Assembly: GCF_001905545.1 (NCBI RefSeq)
Contig: NZ_LIPD01000008.1
Span: 62,001 to 126,000 of the forward strand
Length of the DNA stretch: 64,000 nt
Origin: Streptomyces sp. CB02056
GTDB taxonomy: Bacteria > Actinomycetota > Actinomycetes > Streptomycetales > Streptomycetaceae
Reading direction: 5' to 3'
In this document: positions 49,662-59,470 of the stretch, piece by piece
Layout: every line of letters starts with the position of its first letter
How positions within the stretch are numbered: the stretch's first letter is position 1
Program-made: the position numbers and the translations under genes
The notes under the pieces: generated by a model
Told to the model about the DNA's origin: nothing
What the model saw: only the letters and a program-made list of their open reading frames with translations
Database searches by the model: none

Positions 49662-50923
49662 TTGCCCTGGCCCTTGCGGTAGATCTGGCCGTCCGCCTTC
49701 GGCATCCGCAGCCGTTGCGCGGCCAGCGAGAGCACCACCAGGGTGATCAGGTACGGCGTGGCGACGATCAGCGGGCGCTGCACCTCGTCGGTGAACGAGT
49801 ACCAGGCGATCAGGCCGGCCGCCACCACGAAGGAGGCCACCGTCGCGGTGTACTTGCGGCGGTACAGGTGCCAGAGCGCGAGCAGCACCATCGCGATGCC
49901 CACGATCAGGATCATCACGTGCACCGACTCCGGGTCGCGCAGCTGGAGGCTGTCGGTGAAGCCGAACAGGCCCGCGCCCATGGCGAGGCCGCCCGGCATC
50001 CAGTTGCCGAAGATCATCGCGGCGAGGCCGATGAAGCCGCGGCCGAGGGTCTGGCCGTCCTTGTAGAAGTGCGCCGCGACCAGCGAGAGGTACGCCCCGC
50101 CGAGGCCGGCGAAGGCACCGGAGGCGATGACCGCAAGGTACTTGTACTTGTAGACGTTGACGCCCAGCGACTCGGCGGCGGTCGGGTTCTCGCCGCAGGA
50201 GCGCAGCCGCAGGCCGAACACCGTGCGCCAGAGCGCGAAGTAGCTGACCACGATCAGCGCGCCGGCCACCAGCACGACCACCGAGATGTTGGTGACCAGG
50301 CCGCCGAGCACGCCCGCGACGTCCGAGACCAGGAACCAGTGGTGGTTCTCGATGCTCTTCAGCCCGGAGGACAGGCCCGGGACGGTGATGTACGGCAGCG
50401 GGTCCGCCGGCGGGGACTGGTTCTGGCCAGCACCGGCCGAGACGTAGTCCTTGTAGTAGATCCGGTTGACGTACGCGCAGATGCCGGGGATCAGCAGGTT
50501 GATGCCGACGCCGGAGACGATGTGGTCGACGCCGAAGGTGACGGTGACGACCGCGTGCAGCAGGCCGCCGAGCGCCCCGCCCAGCATGCCGGCCAGCAGG
50601 CCGACCCACGGGTTGACCAGGTAGCCCGCCCAGGCACCGCAGAAGGTGCCGGCGACCATCATGCCTTCGAGACCGATGTTGACCACGCCGGCCCGCTCGG
50701 ACCAGAGACCGCCCAGACCGGCCATGCCGATCGGCACGGCCGCGCCGAGCGCGGCGGTGATCTGCCCGGAGGAGGTCAGCGAGTGGTTGCCGGTGGCCAT
50801 GCCCACGGCGGAGAACAGCACCAGGGCGCCCGCGATCAGCAGCAGGACGACCGGCCAGGACAGCTTGCGCTTCTTCGCGGGTGCGCCCGGCGCCTTCGCA
50901 CGCGCAGCGGTAGCCGTGCTCAT
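49658..50923 (-). CDS. Nucleoside ABC transporter permease, second subunit
   Basis: A 421-residue BPD_transp_2 permease with about ten membrane helices ('VVLLLIAGALVLFSAVGMA', 'GAAVPIGMAGLGGLWSERAG', 'VNIGLEGMMVAGTFCGAWAG', 'FGLRLRSCGENPTAAESLGV', 'FIGLAAMIFGNWMPGGLAMG'). This is the YufQ/NupQ-like subunit of BMP-type nucleoside importers. ATG at 50923 overlaps the first permease (ATGA) and its end overlaps cdd. The long cytosolic Ala/Lys N-terminus is typical of actinobacterial versions. Confidence 0.92.
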   Translation of the reverse strand: MSTATAARAKAPGAPAKKRKLSWPVVLLLIAGALVLFSAVGMATGNHSLTSSGQITAALGAAVPIGMAGLGGLWSERAGVVNIGLEGMMVAGTFCGAWAGYLVNPWVGLLAGMLGGALGGLLHAVVTVTFGVDHIVSGVGINLLIPGICAYVNRIYYKDYVSAGAGQNQSPPADPLPYITVPGLSSGLKSIENHHWFLVSDVAGVLGGLVTNISVVVLVAGALIVVSYFALWRTVFGLRLRSCGENPTAAESLGVNVYKYKYLAVIASGAFAGLGGAYLSLVAAHFYKDGQTLGRGFIGLAAMIFGNWMPGGLAMGAGLFGFTDSLQLRDPESVHVMILIVGIAMVLLALWHLYRRKYTATVASFVVAAGLIAWYSFTDEVQRPLIVATPYLITLVVLSLAAQRLRMPKADGQIYRKGQGK

Positions 50924-52080
50924 GCGGACACCTCCTTCTTCTCACTGTTCGCGGCGGCCTGGGCGGCGAGCTGGGCGCCGACCTTCTGCTGCTGGCGCTT
51001 CAGGCCGTAGCGGCGCACCAGCTCGTACGCGACGACGACGCAGATGACGATGGTGCCCTTCATGACGTCGACGATCTCGAAGGGGAAGCCGCCCTGGAGC
51101 GGCAGCACCGAGCCGGTGACGTCCAGGAAGGCGAACAGCAGCGCCGCGAAGGCGATGCCGATCGGGCTGTTCCGGCCGAGCAGGGCGATCGAGATGCCCA
51201 GGAAGCCCAGGCCGGGCTGGAAGCTCTGGCCGAAGTAGTGCGAGTTCTGCAGGAGTTCCGGCAGGCCGATCAGACCGGCGATGGCGCCGGAGACGACCAT
51301 CGAGATGACCACCATGCGCTTGACGTTCACGCCGGAGGCGGTCGCGGCGGACTCCGAGCGGCCGGTGGCGCGCAGGTCGAAGCCGAAGCGGGTGCGGGTC
51401 AGCACGAACTGGAAGACCACGCCGACCAGGGCGGCGACGAAGATGAAGCCCCAGAGCGTCCCGCCGGCCGTCTCCATCGCGAAGAAGTGGCTGGACTGCG
51501 AGATCGGCTCGGTCTGGATCGAGTTGGTGGTGCCGCTGGTCTTCGGCGCGAAGATGCCGGGGACGAGCAGCAGACCGATGATCGCGGTCGCGATCGAGTT
51601 CAGCATGATGGTCGAGATGACCTCGCTGACGCCGCGGTAGACCTTCAGCAGACCGGCGACGCTCGCGTACAGGCCGCCGACCAGCATGGCGGTGACCAGC
51701 AGCAGCGGGATCTGGATGAAGGCCGGCAGGTCCACCTTGGCGCCGACGAAGGCCGCGAACAGCGCCGCGACCTTGTACTGGCCCTCGACGCCGATGTTGA
51801 ACAGGTTCATCCGGAACCCGAACGCGGCGGCCGCGGCGGCCAGGTAGTAGGTGGTGGACCGGTTGAGGATGCCCACCTGGCCGTCCGACTTGCTGGCGTA
51901 CGTGAGCATCACGTTCCAGGCGTCGAACGGGTTCTTGCCCGAGGTCGCCAGCAGGACGGAACAGATCGCCACGGAGAGCAGGACCGCGAGCACCGGCGCC
52001 GCCAGCGCGAGCACGATCCGCTCACCGCTGAACCGCTGGGCCAGGCCGGGCTTCGCGGCTGCGGGATTGGGACTGGTCAT
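50920..52080 (-). CDS. Nucleoside ABC transporter permease, first subunit
   Basis: A 386-residue BPD_transp_2 permease, YufP/NupP-like. Membrane helices include 'IVLALAAPVLAVLLSVAICS', 'YLAAAAAAFGFRMNLFNIGV' with the family's 'NIGVEGQ' loop, 'GVSEVISTIMLNSIATAIIG' and 'FDLRATGRSESAATASGVNV' as the ATPase-coupling segment. ATG at 52080 begins 3 nt after the ATPase stop. Forms the membrane channel with the next permease. Confidence 0.93.
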   Translation of the reverse strand: MTSPNPAAAKPGLAQRFSGERIVLALAAPVLAVLLSVAICSVLLATSGKNPFDAWNVMLTYASKSDGQVGILNRSTTYYLAAAAAAFGFRMNLFNIGVEGQYKVAALFAAFVGAKVDLPAFIQIPLLLVTAMLVGGLYASVAGLLKVYRGVSEVISTIMLNSIATAIIGLLLVPGIFAPKTSGTTNSIQTEPISQSSHFFAMETAGGTLWGFIFVAALVGVVFQFVLTRTRFGFDLRATGRSESAATASGVNVKRMVVISMVVSGAIAGLIGLPELLQNSHYFGQSFQPGLGFLGISIALLGRNSPIGIAFAALLFAFLDVTGSVLPLQGGFPFEIVDVMKGTIVICVVVAYELVRRYGLKRQQQKVGAQLAAQAAANSEKKEVSA

Positions 52081-52083
52081 GGG

Positions 52084-53772
52084 TTACTCCCCCGCCTGCG
52101 GGTCGTCGGCGGTGTCGGTGGGCTGGTGCCCGGCCTCGGCCTCGGTGCCCTCGGCCGCGACGGCCTGCGCCTCGGCGACGGCCTCCGGCTCGGACTCCAG
52201 GTGGCCGCTGGCGGCACCGGTCATCGCGGTACCGAGGTCCTCGGCGGTGACGGTGGCCGGGTCGGCGTCGGCGACCAGGCGGCCGCGGTAGATGACCCGG
52301 ATGGTGTCGGACAGGCCGATCAGCTCGTCCAGGTCCGCGGAGATCAGCAGGACGGCCAGGCCGGCCCGCTGGGCGACCCGGATGTGCTCCCAGATCTGCG
52401 CCTGCGCGCCGACGTCCACGCCACGGGTGGGGTGGGCGGCGATCAGGAGCTTGGGCTGGTGGCTCATCTCGCGGCCGATGATCAGCTTCTGCTGGTTGCC
52501 GCCGGAGAGCGAGGCCGCGGTGACCTCGATGCCGGGGGTGCGGACGTCGTACTCCTCGACGATCCGCCAGGTGTCCGTCCGGGCGGCGGCCGGGTCCAGC
52601 AGCAGGCCCTTGGAGTTGGGCGCCTCGGTGACGTGGCCGAGGATGCGGTTCTCCCAGAGCGGGGCCTCCAGCAGCAGGCCGTGCTTGTGGCGGTCCTCGG
52701 GGATGTAGCCGATGCCGGCCTCGCGGCGGGCCCGGGTCAGGGTGCCGGAGAGGTCCTTGCCGTCCAGGGTGACGGTGCCGGCGTTCAGCGGCAGCATGCC
52801 CATGACGGCCTCGACCAGCTCGGCCTGGCCGTTGCCCTCGACACCGGCGATGCCGAGGATCTCGCCCTTGCGGATGCGCAGCGAGATGTCGTCCAGGACG
52901 ACGCGCTCGATGCCCTCGGCGTCGGTCTTGGCGATCCGCAGGCCCTCGACGTCGAGCATCACGGTGTCGGTGACGGTCGACTCGCGGCTCTCCGGGGAGG
53001 GCAGCTCGGCGCCGACCATCAGCTCGGCGAGCTGGCGGGCGGTGACGGCCTTCGGGTCGGCGTCGCCGACCGTGGTACCGCGCCGGATGACGCTGATCGC
53101 GTCGGCCACCGCGAGCACCTCGTGCAGCTTGTGCGAGATGAAGATGACGGTGACGCCCTCGGACTTGAGGTCCCGCAGGTTGTCGAACAGCGCGTCGACC
53201 TCCTGCGGGACGAGCACGGCCGTGGGCTCGTCCAGGATCAGGATCTTGGCGCCGCGGTACAGCACCTTGAGGATCTCGACGCGCTGGCGGTCGGCGACGC
53301 CGAGGTCCTCGACCAGGGCGTCCGGGCGCACGCCCAGGCCGTACTGGTCGGAGATCTCCTTGATCTTCGCCTTCGCCTTGGCGCCGATGCCGTGGAGCTT
53401 CTCGCCGCCGAGGACGACGTTCTCCCACACCGTGAGGTTGTCGGCGAGCATGAAGTGCTGGTGCACCATGCCGATGCCGCGGGAGATGGCGTCACCGGGG
53501 GTGTGGAACTCGCACAGCTCGCCGTTGATCGCGATGGTGCCCTCGTCCGGCTTCTGCATGCCGTAGAGGATCTTCATCAGCGTCGACTTGCCGGCGCCGT
53601 TCTCACCCATCAGGGCGTGCACGGTGCCGGTGCGGACGGTCAGGTTGATGTCGTGGTTGGCCACGACACCCGGGAAGCGCTTGGTGATGCCGCGCAGCTC
53701 GACGGCCGGTGTCGCCGTCCCCGCGCTGGGGGTGCCGTCCTCGCGCGGGGGGACGGGGTCGGATGCGGTGAT
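52084..53772 (-). CDS. Nucleoside ABC transporter ATPase, apparent ATC start
   Basis: A duplicated ABC ATPase of 562 residues energising nucleoside uptake. Domain 1: Walker A 'GENGAGKSTLMK', 'LGVADRQRVEILK' in place of LSGGQ, Walker B 'ILILDEPTAVL'. Domain 2: degenerate Walker A 'GVEGNGQAELV', intact 'LSGGNQQKLIIGRE', Walker B 'LLIAAHPTRGVD', as in the YufO/RbsA class. There is no in-frame ATG, GTG or TTG between the end of the upstream gene and the conserved 'VELRGITKRF' strand. AGGAG (53783-53779) is 6 nt before ATC 53772, so an AUC start is proposed; a CTG about 25 codons later is the other option. Confidence 0.9.
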   Translation of the reverse strand: MTASDPVPPREDGTPSAGTATPAVELRGITKRFPGVVANHDINLTVRTGTVHALMGENGAGKSTLMKILYGMQKPDEGTIAINGELCEFHTPGDAISRGIGMVHQHFMLADNLTVWENVVLGGEKLHGIGAKAKAKIKEISDQYGLGVRPDALVEDLGVADRQRVEILKVLYRGAKILILDEPTAVLVPQEVDALFDNLRDLKSEGVTVIFISHKLHEVLAVADAISVIRRGTTVGDADPKAVTARQLAELMVGAELPSPESRESTVTDTVMLDVEGLRIAKTDAEGIERVVLDDISLRIRKGEILGIAGVEGNGQAELVEAVMGMLPLNAGTVTLDGKDLSGTLTRARREAGIGYIPEDRHKHGLLLEAPLWENRILGHVTEAPNSKGLLLDPAAARTDTWRIVEEYDVRTPGIEVTAASLSGGNQQKLIIGREMSHQPKLLIAAHPTRGVDVGAQAQIWEHIRVAQRAGLAVLLISADLDELIGLSDTIRVIYRGRLVADADPATVTAEDLGTAMTGAASGHLESEPEAVAEAQAVAAEGTEAEAGHQPTDTADDPQAGE

Positions 53773-53843
53773 GGCGATCTCCTGGTGGTCTGGAGGCGCG
53801 TCGTTGCGCTGGGAGGGCCAAGGGGGAACATGGGGAGACGGAA

Positions 53844-53886
53844 CAGGGCCCGGGGGTACGCGTTGAGCGCACCCTGCCGGGCCCCT
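53844..53886 (-). other. Intercistronic hairpin between binding protein and ATPase genes
   Basis: GGGCCCGG (53846-53853) pairs with CCGGGCCC (53877-53884), continued inward by GGGT/ACCC. It occupies the 188-nt gap of the importer operon. Such hairpins commonly stabilise or attenuate messages so that the binding protein is made in excess; this is the likely role here. Confidence 0.6.
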
Positions 53887-53960
53887 CCCGTGAACTGTGT
53901 CGTGTTGCGTCGCGCTGCCGGGCAGGCGGCAGGCGCTGCGGCGTCCGGGACGCGCGGGCC

Positions 53961-55025
53961 TTACTGGCCGGCCGGCGCGGTCGGGATCGTGGTGGCGCCG
54001 GACTTGATCGCGTCGGCGGCGGCCTTCAGCTTGTCCTGGATGTCGTCGATCTTGCCGCCGGTGGTGGCGAGCGAGACGCCGTCGGCCTTCAGGTCGAACA
54101 GCTTGATGCCGGTCGGGGTCTGGCCCTGCTTGACCGACTGGACGTACGAGAACACCGCGGTGTCGACGTTCTTGACCATCGAGGTCAGGATGCTGTTCTT
54201 GTACTTCGCCAGGGCCGGCTGGCTGGCCTGGTCGGAGTCGACGCCGATGGCCCAGGCGCCCTGCTTGTTGGCGACGGCCTCGATGGCGCCGTTGCCGGAG
54301 GAGCCGGCGGCGGTGTAGATGACGTCCGCGCCCTTGTCGAGCTGGCCCTGGGCGGACTCCTTGCCCTTGTCGGGCGAGGCGAAGCCGGTGAAGTCCGGCG
54401 GGGTGCTCAGGTAGGTGGTCTCGACCGTGATGTTCGGGTCGACGGACTTCACACCCGCCTTGTAACCGGCCTCGAACTTCTTGATCAGCTCGGACTGCAC
54501 ACCGCCGATGAAGCCGACGTGCTTGGCCTTCGACTTGTTCGCGGCGGCGACACCGGCCAGGTACGAACCCTCCTGCTCGGCGAAGAGCAGCGAGGTGACG
54601 TTGGCCGGCTGGTCCTTGTCGTTCGAGTCGATGATCGCGAACTTCACGTTCGGGTTGTCCTTGGCGACCTTGTTGACGGCCGGCTGGTAGACGAAGCCGA
54701 CCGCGACGATCGTCTTGTAGCCCGCGTCGATCAGGTTCTTGAGACGGGTCTCCTTGTCGGCCTCGGCCTCGCCCTGCTTGGCCTCGGCCTCGGTCACGGA
54801 GACGCCCAGCTCGGACTTGGCCTTGTCGAGGCCACGGGCGGCGGAGTCGTTGAACGACTGGTCGCCGCGGCCGCCGATGTCGTAGGCCATGCCGACCTTG
54901 AGCGAACCGTCGCCCGAGCCGGCGGAGGAGGAGTTGTCGGTGCTCTTTGCGCCGCAAGCGGCGAGCGAGGCCATGCCCAGGGAACCCGAGAGCACAACCG
55001 CGGCGAGCTTCATTGAACGGCGCAA
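53961..55025 (-). CDS. BMP-family nucleoside-binding lipoprotein
   Basis: Substrate-binding lipoprotein of the nucleoside ABC importer, 354 residues. Signal 'MKLAAVVLSGSLGMASLAAC' with lipobox LAAC (C24), Ser/Gly linker, then the BMP/PnrA domain: 'VGMAYDIGGRGDQSFNDSA', 'YKTIVAVGFVYQPAV', 'GSYLAGVAAANKSKAKHVGF', 'GADVIYTAAGSSGNGAIEAV'. The start is TTG at 55025 because AGGAG lies 8 nt upstream, whereas the ATG 12 nt on is too far. First gene of the five-gene operon ending with cdd. Confidence 0.93.
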   Translation of the reverse strand: MRRSMKLAAVVLSGSLGMASLAACGAKSTDNSSSAGSGDGSLKVGMAYDIGGRGDQSFNDSAARGLDKAKSELGVSVTEAEAKQGEAEADKETRLKNLIDAGYKTIVAVGFVYQPAVNKVAKDNPNVKFAIIDSNDKDQPANVTSLLFAEQEGSYLAGVAAANKSKAKHVGFIGGVQSELIKKFEAGYKAGVKSVDPNITVETTYLSTPPDFTGFASPDKGKESAQGQLDKGADVIYTAAGSSGNGAIEAVANKQGAWAIGVDSDQASQPALAKYKNSILTSMVKNVDTAVFSYVQSVKQGQTPTGIKLFDLKADGVSLATTGGKIDDIQDKLKAAADAIKSGATTIPTAPAGQ

Positions 55026-55072
55026 GGGGATATCTCCTTCTACACGCAACCGTTTGGCGTGGTCGGTCGCCA

Positions 55073-55105
55073 CCGTAACGCGCGTAGAACACGGTTGTGT
55101 TACGG
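55073..55105 (-). promoter_or_regulatory. Variant palindrome upstream of the nucleoside importer operon
   Basis: ACGCGCGT core with one intact flank, reading CTACGCGCGTTA toward the gene (55087-55076), about 50 bp before the TTG start. It also lies inside a 7-bp inverted repeat CCGTAAC/GTTACGG (55073-55079, 55099-55105). The -10 is not clear. Confidence 0.55.
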
Positions 55106-55301
55106 GGTGCCAGAGCGTTCGGGTTGTTATCAAACCGTGGTCTGATGTTCTTCCTGAGGCTCTATCCCATGCGCGGACGGTGATCCGAGGTCGGTGCGGC
55201 CCAGTTTACGGAACCGTTCCGGACCCCCCGGATCCGACCGTTCCGCTTCACCCGCGCCGCCCCCGGAACCGTCACCCCGCTCCGCCGCGCCCGGCCCGCC
55301 G

Positions 55302-56555
55302 TCAGCTGCCGTCCGCCTCCAGGGCCAGCGCCGAGAACAGCTCCACCCCGATGCCGATCGCCCGCTCGTCCACGTCGAACCGGCCCTGGTGGAGGTCCCG
55401 GACGGTGGCGTCGCCGGGCGCCCGGACACCGAGCCGGGCCAGCGCGCCCGGGGCGTGCTCCAGGTACCAGGAGAAGTCCTCGCCGCCCAGGCTCTGCTCG
55501 GTTCCCTCGACCACCTGGGCCCCGTCCGCGCCGAAGCGGGCGTTCATCGCCTCGTCCAACCGCGCGACCGAGACCGCCTCGTTGACCACCGGCGGCACCC
55601 CGCGGTGGTAGTCCAGCGTCCACTTGGCCCGGTAGGTCTCGGACACCTTGGCGATCAGCTCGTGCAGCAGGTCCGGCGCCTCGCGCCAGCCGTCCAGCTC
55701 CAGGCAGCGGACGGTGCCCTCCAGTTCGGCGTGCTGCGGGATGACGTTGGGCGCGGAGCCGGAGGCGATCCGCCCCCAGACCAGGCTGACGCCCCAGCGC
55801 GGGTCCATCCGGCGGGCCAGCGCGCCCGGGAGGTCGGCGGCCATCCTGGCGACCGCGGTGACCAGATCGGTGGTCAGGTGCGGACGGGCGGTGTGCCCGC
55901 CGGGGCCGTCCAGGTGGAGCACCAGGCGGTCGCAGGCCGAGGTGATCGCCCCGACCCGCAGGGCGATCCGGCCGACCTCCACCTTGGGGTCGCAGTGCAC
56001 CGCGAAGATCCGCCCGACGCCCGCCATCCCGCCGGCCTTGATCACGTCCAGCGCGCCGCCCGGCATGACCTCCTCGGCGGGCTGGAACACCAGCCGGACG
56101 GGCCGGCGCAGCTCGCCGGTGCGGACGGCCTCCGCCAGCACCAGGCCGGTGCCGAGCACCACCGAGGTGTGCACGTCGTGGCCGCAGGCGTGGGCCCGGC
56201 CGGGGACGGTGGAGCGGTACGGCACATCGGTCTTGGCGTCGTCGATCGGCAGCGCGTCGATGTCGGCGCGGAAGGCCAGGAACTCCGTCCCCGGCGTGGT
56301 GCCGGGCGGGACGATGTCGACGAGCATGCCGGTGCCGCCGGGCAGCACCCGGGGTTCGAGGCCGGCGGCCACCAGACGGTCGCGCAGCAGCCCGGTGGTT
56401 CGGAACTCCTGGCGGCCCAGCTCCGGGTGCCGGTGCAGATCACGACGGAAGGCGATCAGCTCGGGCTCCAGCGCCCGGACCCGGTCGCGCAGATCGGCGG
56501 CGGGGCGTACGGCGGCCAGAGTGGCGCCCGACTGAGCGGGCTCAGGACGGTTCAT
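55302..56555 (-). CDS. M20D amidohydrolase (IAA-amino acid/hippurate hydrolase type)
   Basis: A 417-residue zinc amidohydrolase. Family signatures: 'FRRDLHRHPELGRQEF', 'FRADIDALPI', metal site 'RAHACGHDVHTSVVLG', 'VFQPAEEVMPGGA', 'DGPGGHTARP', 'HAELEGTVRC' and C-terminal 'GGEDFSWYLEHAPGAL'. Such enzymes cleave N-acyl amino acids; exact substrate not inferable. ATG at 56555 follows TACGAT by 7 nt, a leaderless arrangement; GGGGAG abuts the ATG too closely to be a ribosome binding site. Cytosolic. Confidence 0.92.
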   Translation of the reverse strand: MNRPEPAQSGATLAAVRPAADLRDRVRALEPELIAFRRDLHRHPELGRQEFRTTGLLRDRLVAAGLEPRVLPGGTGMLVDIVPPGTTPGTEFLAFRADIDALPIDDAKTDVPYRSTVPGRAHACGHDVHTSVVLGTGLVLAEAVRTGELRRPVRLVFQPAEEVMPGGALDVIKAGGMAGVGRIFAVHCDPKVEVGRIALRVGAITSACDRLVLHLDGPGGHTARPHLTTDLVTAVARMAADLPGALARRMDPRWGVSLVWGRIASGSAPNVIPQHAELEGTVRCLELDGWREAPDLLHELIAKVSETYRAKWTLDYHRGVPPVVNEAVSVARLDEAMNARFGADGAQVVEGTEQSLGGEDFSWYLEHAPGALARLGVRAPGDATVRDLHQGRFDVDERAIGIGVELFSALALEADGS

Positions 56556-56714
56556 CTCCCCAATCGTAGGCCTGTTGGGGGGATTTGGCCCGACTTCCGG
56601 AAAACTAGTCCCCGGATGGGCGCATACCGGCCGGACACGTGGGTATGACATCTTGTTTCAGCCGCCTTCCCCGGGTTGCGTGCCCTGTGCAACGATCCCC
56701 CGGGCCGGCGGTCA

Positions 56715-56756
56715 CGGCCGCCAACCCCCCTGACGGCACCGGCGGGTTGACGGCCG
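56715..56756 (-). terminator. Terminator of the acyl-CoA mutase gene
   Basis: CGGCCGCCAACCC (56715-56727) pairs with 56744-56756 over 13 bp with one mismatch and a 16-nt loop, directly after the mutase stop. Confidence 0.7.
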
Positions 56757-56768
56757 TTCAGCTGGTGG

Positions 56769-58358
<1,590 letters not shown>

Positions 58359-58494
58359 GGGGGCCCTCCGGGGCTGGGGGAACGGGGTCCTCGCACTATC
58401 GGGCTCCCCGCCGTGCGGGAGGCGACCGGCCCGCCGGAGCGCCGGCGCGGTTGAGATGATCGGGTGAACGACCGACGAGCCCCAGGGAGTGGCA

Positions 58495-59250
58495 ATGACC
58501 GAGCAGAAGGTGGCCGTGGTCACCGGTGCCAGCAGCGGAATCGGCGCGGCGACCGCCCGCCGGCTGGCCGCCGAGGGCTTCGACGTGGTGCTGACCGCCC
58601 GCCGCACCGAGCGCGTCGAGGCGCTGGCCAAGGAGATCGCCGAGCGGGGCGGCTCCGCCCGGGCCGTCACCCTGGACGTCACCGACCGGGCCGCGGTGGA
58701 CGCCTTCGCGGCCGCCGTCGGCCGGGTGGACGTCCTGGTGAACAACGCCGGCGGCGCGATCGGCGCCGAGACCGTCGAGCACGGCGACCCGGCCGACTGG
58801 CGGGCCATGTACGAGGTGAACGTGCTCGGCGTGCTGCAGGTGACCCAGGCCCTGCTGCCGGCCCTGCGGGCGACCGGCGACGGCACGGTCCTGGTGCTCT
58901 CCTCGACCGCCGCGCTGGCCGCGTACGAGGGCGGCGGCGGGTACGTCGCCGCCAAGCACGCCGCGCACACCATCGCCGCCACGCTGCGGCTGGAGCTGTG
59001 CGGGGAGCCGATCCGGGTGATCGAGATCGCCCCCGGCATGGTGAAGTCCGAGGGCTTCGCGGTCACCCGCTTCCGCGGCGACGAGGAGAAGGCCGCCGCG
59101 GTGTACGCGGGCGTGGCCGAGCCGCTCACCTCGGAGGACATCGCGGACACCGTGGCGTGGGCGGTCACCCGGCCCTCGCACGTGAACATCGACCTGCTGG
59201 TGGTCCGCCCGAGGGCGCAGGCCGCCAACCACAAGGTCCACCGCGACTGA
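58495..59250 (+). CDS. Short-chain dehydrogenase/reductase
   Basis: A 251-residue classical SDR with 'VVTGASSGIGAATARRLAAE' (TGxxxGIG), 'DVLVNNAGGAIG', catalytic Ser in 'VLVLSSTAALAAYEGGGG', 'YVAAKHAAH' (YxxxK) and the 'IAPGMVKSEGF' segment. The arginine after the first strand ('TARRTERVEAL') favours NADP(H). Similar to serine 3-dehydrogenase/YdfG-type enzymes; substrate unknown. ATG at 58495 has AGGGAG 5 nt upstream; GTG at 58489 is inferior. Divergent from the acyl-CoA mutase gene. Confidence 0.9.
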   Translation: MTEQKVAVVTGASSGIGAATARRLAAEGFDVVLTARRTERVEALAKEIAERGGSARAVTLDVTDRAAVDAFAAAVGRVDVLVNNAGGAIGAETVEHGDPADWRAMYEVNVLGVLQVTQALLPALRATGDGTVLVLSSTAALAAYEGGGGYVAAKHAAHTIAATLRLELCGEPIRVIEIAPGMVKSEGFAVTRFRGDEEKAAAVYAGVAEPLTSEDIADTVAWAVTRPSHVNIDLLVVRPRAQAANHKVHRD

Positions 59251-59264
59251 GCCCGGGAACGGGC

Positions 59265-59341
59265 GGGGAGGGCGCTGACGTGCAGGTGTCAACGTCACAA
59301 CTTGATAGCTCGTCCGGATGAATTCGGCGCGCGCCCTCCCC
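59265..59341. other. Long-range inverted repeat after the SDR gene
   Basis: GGGGAGGGCGC (59265-59275) and its perfect complement (59331-59341) are separated by 55 nt, starting 14 nt after the SDR stop. It may be the SDR terminator with a structured loop. The rest of the gap to 59470 shows no gene. Confidence 0.45.
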
Positions 59342-59470
59342 AACTGATGACCGCTCAACTACCTTTGAGGCGCTGAACGACCGGCGCTCGCGCGCCCCTC
59401 GGCAGCCCCCATCCCACCTGCGCACCACCCCGTTCCACCGGCACCTTCCCGCCCTCACGAGGAGGACCCG

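Noticed and set aside
52084..55092. A 1002-codon frame suggesting a fusion of binding protein and ATPase
   Set aside because: The upstream part is an out-of-frame reading of the BMP lipoprotein gene. The ATPase frame simply has no stop codon upstream because of high GC; the true frames are separate genes.
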